64,000 nucleotides of DNA. Origin: Granulicella mallensis MP5ACTX8. GTDB taxonomy: Bacteria; Acidobacteriota; Terriglobia; Terriglobales; Acidobacteriaceae. The first letter of the stretch is position 1. Each line of letters starts with the position of its first letter. The stretch lies in assembly GCF_000178955.2 (NCBI RefSeq), contig NC_016631.1, forward strand, positions 4,464,001-4,528,000, in the 5' to 3' direction. Positions 58,198 to 64,000 of the stretch are shown piece after piece. The position numbers and the translations under genes were made by a program. The notes beneath the pieces are model-generated. The model was not told the origin of the DNA. It saw nothing but the letters and a program-made list of their open reading frames with translations, and did not search any database.

Positions 58198-59676
58198 CTA
58201 ACGAAGACCCACCAGACCTTGAATAGACTGCGTAAGTTTCAAGGGATCGTAGCCGAGTCCGTCTTTAAAGACCGTGTCAACTTTTTCGATGTCGTTGATA
58301 TCGACGGCAGGGTTGCCGGAGAGGACGACGAGGTCGGCAGCTTTGCCCTGCGCGATCGTGCCGATCGTAGCGTCTTCGCCGAGGAAGGCAGCACCGTTCT
58401 GGGTGGCGATGTGGATGGCTTCGAGCGGCGAGAAACCAGCTTCGACAAGGAGCTCGAGCTCGCGCTGGTCGCCGTAGCCGGGGAGAACGCCGCCAAAGGA
58501 GGTGGGATCGCAGCCGGCCATGAGCAGGCCTCCGGCTTTGACGAAGTCACGCTCGAATTGCATCTCTTTCTGAAGAGCCGCGGCGGCGAGAGGACTGTTG
58601 CGCTCGGCGATGGCGCTACGTGTGGCAAGGTAGGTGGTCCAACCCTGCGGCGTAAGCGCACTCTGGGCGCGGGCTTCCTGACGCAGAGACGGGCGATTCG
58701 GAACAGAGATCTCGAAGACGGCGAGAGTCGAGGTGACTGCGACGTGGCGGGCGACGAGGTCGTGGATCATCGCCTGAACGGGCGCGCCTTCAATGTCGAC
58801 ATTTTTGGCAAAGTCTTCAGACGTGCCGGTGGAGGGACAGATGCCGGGCTGTTTGCCCGGGAAAAATTCGGTGTCGACGATAATCCCGTGCTCGAGGTTG
58901 TCGATGCCAAGCGCGGCGGCTTCGCGGAAGCCGACAGAGCAGAGATGGCCGGTGAGTTTGAGGCCGCGCGCGTGGGCGTGCTCGATGGAGACCTTGAGCT
59001 CGTCGGGGGTGATGTCCATGTAGGCCTTGAAAGAAGTGACGCCTTCGTCGGCCCAGTAGTCGACGGTACGGCCGGCATCTTCGGGGCCGGTGAGGGTGTG
59101 GAGCTGCGGGATGCGGCTGAGCAGCCCGCCGAGATAGGGGCTGGTGATGCGGAGTTTGGGCCCAGGGGTGAGGCCGGAGTCAATCTTCTTTTTGAGGGAG
59201 AGATCGGTATAGGGCTCGATGCTACCGGCGGTGCGGGCGGTGGTGATGCCGCTGGCGAGGTAGAGCCGTGGAGCGCTGTCGGCCATCTCGCCGAGGAGGA
59301 AGACACCGGTGTGGCTGCCTTCGGGCGAGGTGTAGAAGAGGTGTTCATGCATGCCAACGAGGCCGGGGATGACGGTCTTGCCAGTGAGATCGAGGACCTT
59401 CGCGTTGGGCGGGTAAGAGACTTTGAGCGCGGCGCTCTGGACACGGAGGATCTTGCCATCAGCGATGTCGATGCGCTGATCTTCTACTGGCGCGGCGCCA
59501 GTGCCATCGATGACGCGGACGTGATCGAGGACGAGAAGGTGAGCGTCTTCTTTAAGGAAGGGCTTGAGGGCCGCTGGGGATAGGGGTTCCGCCTGGGTTT
59601 GGGCCTGCGTAGAAGTGGGTGCGAAGCTGACGGAGACGGCAAGTGTCACAAAAGCGGCGAGAAGCGGACGGCGCAT
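58198..59676 (-). CDS. Secreted metal-dependent amidohydrolase
   Basis: The 492-residue protein has a signal peptide (about residues 1-25, ending STQAQ) and an amidohydrolase barrel: GMHEHLFYTSPEG (metal-binding His pair), a lysine in TSFKAYMD, H in LTGHLCSVG, H in NLEHGI, and D in MAGCDPTSFGG. The end GKAADLVVLSGNPAVD is typical of the imidazolonepropionase-related family. It resembles the enzyme at 56177 but is clearly a separate subgroup. Substrate is unknown; secreted dipeptide or ester hydrolysis is plausible. The start ATG 59676 lies directly before the signal peptide. Confidence 0.88.
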   Translation of the reverse strand: MRRPLLAAFVTLAVSVSFAPTSTQAQTQAEPLSPAALKPFLKEDAHLLVLDHVRVIDGTGAAPVEDQRIDIADGKILRVQSAALKVSYPPNAKVLDLTGKTVIPGLVGMHEHLFYTSPEGSHTGVFLLGEMADSAPRLYLASGITTARTAGSIEPYTDLSLKKKIDSGLTPGPKLRITSPYLGGLLSRIPQLHTLTGPEDAGRTVDYWADEGVTSFKAYMDITPDELKVSIEHAHARGLKLTGHLCSVGFREAAALGIDNLEHGIIVDTEFFPGKQPGICPSTGTSEDFAKNVDIEGAPVQAMIHDLVARHVAVTSTLAVFEISVPNRPSLRQEARAQSALTPQGWTTYLATRSAIAERNSPLAAAALQKEMQFERDFVKAGGLLMAGCDPTSFGGVLPGYGDQRELELLVEAGFSPLEAIHIATQNGAAFLGEDATIGTIAQGKAADLVVLSGNPAVDINDIEKVDTVFKDGLGYDPLKLTQSIQGLVGLR

Positions 59677-59914
59677 GGTATGGCCTCTGGAGCGGCGAAG
59701 GTCTGGAGTAGGTAGAGCGATCTATGGCTGCGGGACTCTGTAGCGACTCAGCGTAGAAAACCGGGCGCAACAGGCTCTGCAGAAGAATAACCGGATAGGA
59801 AACAGACGTCGAGTGAAGAGCGATGCGGTGCAGGCCCCCGGTCATAGTAAAGGGGAAACAGCTCTAAACGGCGCGAAGCGTGTCTGTCACGCGTCACCCA
59901 ATACCGAAACAAAG

Positions 59915-59955
59915 AAAGCAAGGACACCAGTCAAGCACGGGTGTCCTTGCTTTTT
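59915..59955 (-). terminator. Rho-independent terminator (bidirectional)
   Basis: AAAGCAAGGACACC (59915-59928) pairs exactly with GGTGTCCTTGCTTT (59940-59953). T-rich sequence follows on both strands (TTTTTC on plus; CTTTCTTTG on minus). It most likely ends the GH12 transcript on the minus strand; an IS remnant lies between the GH12 stop and this hairpin. Confidence 0.8.
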
Positions 59956-59961
59956 CACTAG

Positions 59962-60075
59962 GGCGTGTTCACGCCATCTGAGCGCTTCGACGATAAGAGC
60001 GAAGTGGAGGAAGCCGAGGAAGAGAACGTCGAGCTTCTCGAAGCGGGAGAATATTCAGCGGAAACCCTTGAGCCT
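59962..60075 (-). mobile_element. IS5-family transposase C-terminal remnant
   Basis: On the minus strand, directly after the GH12 stop, the same frame reads RLKGFR, a stop, then IFSRFEKLDVLFLGFLHFA and LIVEALRWREHA, the conserved C-terminal end of an IS5-family DDE transposase. Everything upstream of this, including the DDE residues, is missing. GGCGTG-TT-CACGCC (59964-59977) at the distal side could be part of the element's terminal repeat. The element is dead; one end appears fused to the 3' end of the GH12 gene. Confidence 0.65.
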
Positions 60076-61395
60076 CTAAGGCGCGACAAGTTTGAACAAT
60101 TGAGCTCCCGTTCCATTGCAGGTGTAGATCTGTAGTTGTACGCCATTGGCGGTCGAGGCAGCTGGAGTATCCAGGCAAAGACCGCTGCCCTCGCCAACAA
60201 ACTCATAGTACCCATTGCCCATCGAGACAGCCTTCCACACCTCGTTAGGATTTCCGGCATAGGTCCACAACTGCATCAGGCTGCCACTGGTGGTGCCACT
60301 ATTGACCACATTCCAGGTTTCGCTCGGTGCATTGACGTTCTCGACGTAATAATCGCCATTGCCAGCCGGCTCGAACTCCCACTGCTGGTTGGGTTGGGTA
60401 CTGAAAGTACCACTACCGCAGGCCCACTGCTGCACCGTTGTTCCATTCGCGGTGCCGGAGTTCGTAGCGTCCACGCAGGAGCCGCTGTTCTGATTGATGA
60501 TGTTGTACGGGGTACCGGTAGTGATCGTGCTGCCGCCGCTGCTTCCCGCAGCGACATTGACCCAGAAGTTATTGACCTGTATTCCTGGACCGCCAACCCA
60601 TATCTCTGTGCCAAATTCGATGGTGGTCAGATACCACGAGGACTGGATCTGTCCCAGGGCCAACGCTTCCTCGAAGAAGGGGACCAGATTGAGGCTGTAT
60701 GTCGTGCCGTTGGTTGGCCCGTCACCATCATTGTTCACAAAGCTGATGACCTGGGCTCCCACGGGTCCGGAGCAATTGCAGTTGCCTGTGTTAAGCCCCG
60801 TATACACAGACCAGGTGTGCCCGCCGGTGGTGATCGTCGCCACCGGGGAGCAGCAGCCGATGGGCCCCGCGCCGCCATTGTGCTGTACCCAGATCATCAG
60901 TTCAGTCCCGGTCGTGTTCTGGTTGGAAGGCGCAGTCGTACCGGTGTTGAACCAGATGTCGTAGGCCACGTCATTGTTGTCTCCCGAAGGTTCCACTACC
61001 GTCTCGCCGCTGGTGATGGACCAATTGGAGAGCGCCGAAACCTGGATCGGCAGCTGCGTGTTCTGCGAGCATGCGCCATGAAAACATCCATAAAGGAAAT
61101 CCGGGTAATCAGCGGGAGTGCCCGTGGTGTCGTTGAACGCGCTGCCAGAATAGACCATGCTCGGGCCGTTCGGAGGCGTAGCCGTCGAGTTCGTAATCGT
61201 TTCGCACTGATTCGTGCTGGAGAAGGCTGCATTCCACTGGTCGCCGCCAAAGATGTACTGGTTGACGTTGCCGAGCGGTCCCGAGCTATTGTTGCCGCAT
61301 ATCTGCTGCGCAGAGGCACTCCGTGCTGTCCCCATAAAAAGAACGGCGAAGGCAAAGACTGTTGTCAGTATTCCTAATACAGATTGCTTCTTCAT
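60076..61395 (-). CDS. Secreted GH12 endoglucanase/xyloglucanase with CBM13 (ricin B-like) domain
   Basis: The 439-residue protein has a signal peptide (about residues 1-29, ending SASAQ), a GH12 jelly-roll domain (about 30-285) with nucleophile E165 in TELMIWVQ and acid/base E264 in FGTEIWVGG, and a C-terminal beta-trefoil (about 295-439) with repeated Q-x-W motifs (QQWACGSG, NQQWEFEP, LQIYTCNG), a ricin-type CBM13. GH12 enzymes cleave beta-1,4-glucans and xyloglucan. AGAGGAAG precedes ATG 61395; the longer form to 61446 was rejected. Its stop codon abuts an IS5 transposase remnant, so the last residues (KLVAP) may have been altered by that junction. Confidence 0.88.
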   Translation of the reverse strand: MKKQSVLGILTTVFAFAVLFMGTARSASAQQICGNNSSGPLGNVNQYIFGGDQWNAAFSSTNQCETITNSTATPPNGPSMVYSGSAFNDTTGTPADYPDFLYGCFHGACSQNTQLPIQVSALSNWSITSGETVVEPSGDNNDVAYDIWFNTGTTAPSNQNTTGTELMIWVQHNGGAGPIGCCSPVATITTGGHTWSVYTGLNTGNCNCSGPVGAQVISFVNNDGDGPTNGTTYSLNLVPFFEEALALGQIQSSWYLTTIEFGTEIWVGGPGIQVNNFWVNVAAGSSGGSTITTGTPYNIINQNSGSCVDATNSGTANGTTVQQWACGSGTFSTQPNQQWEFEPAGNGDYYVENVNAPSETWNVVNSGTTSGSLMQLWTYAGNPNEVWKAVSMGNGYYEFVGEGSGLCLDTPAASTANGVQLQIYTCNGTGAQLFKLVAP

Positions 61396-61483
61396 GGTGC
61401 TTCCTCTCCCCACCTTGTTGGAGCGAGAAGATAAGAAGTGGTCCACTCGCCGGAGTCACCTCTTATTTACGCTCAGAATAAAT

Positions 61484-61513
61484 GGGTGCCGAAGGGTTTC
61501 CACTTCGGCACCC
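61484..61513 (-). terminator. Hairpin terminator after secreted protein gene
   Basis: GGGTGCCGAAG (61484-61494) and CTTCGGCACCC (61503-61513) are perfect complements around an 8-nt loop, 24 bases past the stop at 61538 on the minus strand, followed by ATTTATT. This fits a rho-independent terminator. Confidence 0.75.
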
Positions 61514-61537
61514 TGAGTTACTCGGAGCCGATGAGTT

Positions 61538-62626
61538 CTACTCTGTAAACAGAATAGAAGGCGCTGATCCACCGGTTGCGGTACATGTGCCGAGCTTTAG
61601 ATTATTGGTTTCGCCAGTCGTACCGTCCTCCGCAGATGGCGATACGCATGTCGGCGCAGTTGTCGACCCATCGGTCACCGCCACTTTCACCGAAAGTGAC
61701 GCACCGGAGTTGAATTGCGCTTCCGATCCACCGGCGTTGCCTAATACATTGAACTCCGCCTGGGTCCAACCGCTCGCAATATCCGTAAGGCTATCGTTGA
61801 CAGTTGCCGTAAACGCCTCGGTCCCAAAAGTGACCGTGGCTTTATCCGTTCCATTTTTCGTAGCTGAACCCGAGAGTGTCAGCTCTGCGAGATCGGTAAT
61901 CGGTAATTGTCCATTAGCAATCACTACAGCCGGGGTATTTTGGACGCAGTCTTCGCCCGGCCCTGTTTCATCGGCACCACCATCGATGAATCCGCTAGGG
62001 CAAACATTGGAGCCACTCCTGGAGCCATAATTGATAAGCCAGTATTCTATAAATACTTCTGTTTTGCCGGTCAGACGATTGCTAGTAAGTGATACCGGAG
62101 TGTTCGTCGACATCACATACTGCTGCCAGGCGAAGCAACCCGAGAAGCCGGCACAAGCTGCAGAGTGAGGATAGAAGTTCGTATTAACCTGCAGCGTATA
62201 TTCATTCGATCCAAGAATGCCACCACCCCCAAATGCAGCAACACCGACACTCTTTTCAGTTTTCACGTCCGTCACCGTTGGAAAGCTGCCGAGTGCTGAG
62301 CTGAGCAGACTCCCTGATGGTGCTTGAACGACATAATCAGAGCCATTACCAACTGTTTGCTCTCTCTTTGTGGGCTTTGGCAGTGCAGAGCGATAGCCTG
62401 GCGCTTCGGAGCATTCGATCGCCTGCCACTGAGTGCTCGGATACGAGGCATGAAAACAACCATTTCCGGGTGCGCTGAGGTGGTGCATGGTCCCGCTCCA
62501 GGACTCATGCGCCTGAGCTTCTACCTGGTCAGCGGTCTGAGCGGCAAGCACGGATGGAAGCCCGGCGACGCTCACAAGACTTGCAACGACTGCGATCTGA
62601 ATGATGGAACGTACTTCAAATTTCAT
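61538..62626 (-). CDS. Secreted protein of unknown function
   Basis: The 362-residue protein has a clear signal peptide (about residues 1-29, ending SVLAAQ) and AAGGAGA upstream of ATG 62626. The N-terminus of the mature part has a Cys-rich segment (GNGCFHASYPSTQWQAIECSEAPGY by key residues C-F-H, W, C-S-E). A central region (NEYTLQVNTNF, CFAWQQYVMSTN, TEVFIEYWLINYG, CPSGF) reads as a beta-sandwich resembling eqolisin-like or lectin-like folds, and two more cysteine pairs suggest disulfides in the periplasm or outside. I do not recognise a named family. It sits among secreted glycan-degrading proteins. Confidence 0.7.
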   Translation of the reverse strand: MKFEVRSIIQIAVVASLVSVAGLPSVLAAQTADQVEAQAHESWSGTMHHLSAPGNGCFHASYPSTQWQAIECSEAPGYRSALPKPTKREQTVGNGSDYVVQAPSGSLLSSALGSFPTVTDVKTEKSVGVAAFGGGGILGSNEYTLQVNTNFYPHSAACAGFSGCFAWQQYVMSTNTPVSLTSNRLTGKTEVFIEYWLINYGSRSGSNVCPSGFIDGGADETGPGEDCVQNTPAVVIANGQLPITDLAELTLSGSATKNGTDKATVTFGTEAFTATVNDSLTDIASGWTQAEFNVLGNAGGSEAQFNSGASLSVKVAVTDGSTTAPTCVSPSAEDGTTGETNNLKLGTCTATGGSAPSILFTE

Positions 62627-63359
62627 GCTATCTCCTTAGCCCGTCTATGAGGTTTTTGACACATCATTACGTTCGAGAATCAGAATAAGCAGACCTGCTT
62701 GCTTTTTAGAGGCACGCAGTCCACTTATGCCATCATTTTGGATTGCTATCGATCTCCGGTAACTGTGTGCATAGTTATCATTCGCAAAAAGTAATTACAA
62801 GAGAAATCATTTGTATTTTCTTGAACGCTTTCGCCTTGATTAGATAACACGGAGATTGAGGGTCGGATTGTAGCTGGTTGGCCGAAAGCCTAGGGCAATC
62901 CTGCATAAGTTATCTCGCTAACGCCCGCAACCTACCTCCGGATTGCGCGTTGCGTAAAGTACATCTTTCTGTTGCCTAAGCGCAAAAAAGGATGGTCCAC
63001 AGCCTGATTAAGAATGTGCTCCCAGAGGGCGGCTAAATTTAGCCTCTTATTCGGTCCTATGTGGATGGTTGTTCAAGGGAAAGTCATCCACGCTGGACAG
63101 ACAAGAAATAGTACAGACAAGGAATAGTTTCGCTAAGGGCACAGCTTTAGCTACGTCGTAACAAGCGGGGTAGAATCCAACCCGTTCAAGGTCTTTGAAG
63201 TGGACAGACTCTGTCCGAGCTTTTTTCGTCGTCACCCTGAACCGTACCGAGGTTCCCGGCCGGTCGTGATGGGCTATCCATCGAAAGATGGAGCTTGGAG
63301 CATCTGCGAAAATCCGGCCTTCCATCTTTGCAAGATGGAAGGCCAGATAGTTGATAGCT
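62627..63359. other. Long intergenic region without a supported gene
   Basis: About 730 bp precede the secreted protein gene. It contains AAGCAG-AC-CTGCTT (about 62686-62699), a small palindrome some 60 bp upstream of the start, an AT-rich stretch around 62780-62850 that may hold the promoter, and the terminator of the next minus-strand gene at 63316-63344. Short open frames exist but have neither ribosome-binding sites nor family features. Confidence 0.45.
63316..63344 (-). terminator. Rho-independent terminator of the CBM-repeat gene
   Basis: GGCCTTCCATCTT (63316-63328) and AAGATGGAAGGCC (63332-63344) form a perfect 13-bp stem with a 3-nt loop, 15 bases past the stop on the minus strand, and are followed by GGATTTTCG. 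Confidence 0.8.
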
Positions 63360-64000
63360 TCAGTGAATTGTGGGTGCAATGTTGATGGAATCGAGATCAG
63401 GCGCGAAGTTGCTTGGATTGCCGAACTGGATCTGGTTGGTTCCCGCGTTCAGTTGCACCGGAATCACCGTGCTGGTTGGCGTGCTGAAGGTGTAGCCGTT
63501 CAGGTCGAGTTCCTGAGCAGGATTGTCGTTGACGGTGATGAAGAACGAACGAGGGCCGCTGGTGCGGTAGTCGACCTCCATCTGATAGGTGCCTGCCACC
63601 GGCACCGTTACATTGGTGAAGGTCACGGTGTTCTGGGCTCCGTCGCCGATATTGCCTGCCGTGGAGACTCCAGAACAATTGCCGCAATAGGACTGGGTGG
63701 CGCTACCGCTCAACGTCGCGAGTTCGCCTTCATAGGTGGTGGAAGCCGGAAAAGGCTCATGGCCATCTCCGCTGATAAGGATGCGGTCAAGGTCAGGGGG
63801 ATAGCTTGCCGGATTTCCGAACTCGATGCTGTTCATCCCCGCTTTCAGACGGACGGGAATGGTGGTGGGAAAGGGAAGGTTAGAGCTTCCGCCGCTGAGG
63901 TTAAGGGTGATCGCCGGATCGCCGTTGACGTTGACGATGAAGGAGCGAGTGCCGTTGGTCATCGAGTCGACTTCCATCCGGTACACTCCTGCCACCTTCA
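63360..64000 (-). CDS. C-terminal part of secreted protein with tandem CBM6/CBM35-like repeats
   Basis: The frame is open to the window edge, leaving about 213 residues of the C-terminus. Two copies of a beta-sandwich unit are visible: VAGVYRMEVDSMTNGTRSF...LKAGMNSIEFGNPASYPPDLDRI and VAGTYQMEVDYRTSGPRSF...LNAGTNQIQFGNPSNFAPDLDSI (given by their key blocks GVYRMEVD/GTYQMEVD, GPRSFFITVN, IEFGNP/IQFGNP, PDLDRI/PDLDSI). This pattern is typical of CBM6/CBM35-type modules attached to glycoside hydrolases such as GH27 alpha-galactosidases. The catalytic part, if any, lies outside the window. A strong terminator follows. Confidence 0.75.
   Translation of the reverse strand, partial: KVAGVYRMEVDSMTNGTRSFIVNVNGDPAITLNLSGGSSNLPFPTTIPVRLKAGMNSIEFGNPASYPPDLDRILISGDGHEPFPASTTYEGELATLSGSATQSYCGNCSGVSTAGNIGDGAQNTVTFTNVTVPVAGTYQMEVDYRTSGPRSFFITVNDNPAQELDLNGYTFSTPTSTVIPVQLNAGTNQIQFGNPSNFAPDLDSINIAPTIH

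Larger units (their letters stand above)
59677..60075. other. Intergenic region with IS remnant and terminator
   Basis: About 400 bp separate two minus-strand genes. The left part (59677-59900) should hold the promoter of the amidohydrolase gene and shows no gene. The right part contains a strong hairpin terminator and an IS5-family transposase remnant, listed separately. Confidence 0.5.

Noticed and set aside
58219-59583. A 454-residue open frame on the plus strand opposite the amidohydrolase gene
   Set aside because: It is an antisense shadow caused by GC-rich codon use. Its translation is repetitive in G, E, D and R with no domain, while the minus-strand frame has a signal peptide and all metal ligands.
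63047-63379. A 110-residue minus-strand open frame across the terminator at 63316-63344
   Set aside because: It runs through a strong terminator hairpin, overlaps the CBM-repeat gene and has no ribosome-binding site.

Overview
The window looks like a chromosomal segment of a soil Acidobacteriota, most likely class Terriglobia (Terriglobus/Granulicella/Edaphobacter-like). This is inferred from gene content: a very large Oar-type TonB receptor with an N-terminal carboxypeptidase-regulatory-like domain, a winged-helix regulator with one membrane helix, a TIGR03118 protein, BACON-domain secreted proteins, a PNGase A homologue and many secreted glycan-active enzymes. No tRNA, rRNA, CRISPR array or intact mobile element was seen.

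Positions 2-22578 (+) form one long exopolysaccharide locus of 17 genes, nearly all overlapping by ATGA-type stop/start pairs. In order: two small SMR/EamA-like carriers (the first cut by the window edge), an FAD oxidoreductase, a 65-residue membrane protein, a NodB-type deacetylase, two GT-B glycosyltransferases, a short Wza-like exporter, an outer-membrane barrel candidate, a Wzz/GumC chain-length protein, a BY-kinase, a 1407-residue secreted multidomain protein, a DUF2079 membrane protein, a Wzx-like flippase, a Wzy-like polymerase, a GT4, a GT2 and a second deacetylase. Together they make a complete Wzx/Wzy-dependent polymer system with several deacetylation steps. A convergent pair follows (GT4 and hexapeptide acetyltransferase, 22614-24499), then a divergent TIG/beta-helix lipoprotein (24721-26376).

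Positions 26377-32237 hold a truncated PAS protein, an AT-rich stretch with short repeats, a CRP/FNR regulator with an N-terminal cysteine cluster, a 108-bp inverted-repeat element, a tannase/feruloyl esterase and a secreted GH13 enzyme. Positions 32238-37447 hold the TonB receptor and a divergent membrane-anchored winged-helix regulator; their 353-bp spacer contains two perfect palindromes. Positions 37495-43365 (-) encode an RND efflux operon, with a decayed SDR gene just upstream.

Positions 44227-49710 hold a TIGR03118 protein, a secreted PNGase A-type protein and a translationally overlapping deacetylase-fold/GNAT pair. Positions 49755-53672 (-) are a PaoABC-type periplasmic aldehyde oxidoreductase operon, followed by a divergent penicillin-acylase-family protein and two metal-dependent amidohydrolases around a small His-rich membrane protein. 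The right end (60076-64000, -) is a set of secreted glycan-binding or glycan-degrading proteins (GH12-CBM13, an unrecognised secreted protein, a tandem CBM-like protein) with good hairpin terminators and an IS5-family transposase remnant.

The most novel-looking items are the 1407-residue secreted protein inside the polysaccharide operon, which appears to carry a divergent deacetylase active site, four BACON repeats and a duplicated C-terminal module; the short exporter coupled to its own barrel; and the palindrome pair between the TonB receptor and its candidate regulator. All calls come from reading the sequence; no database search was possible.
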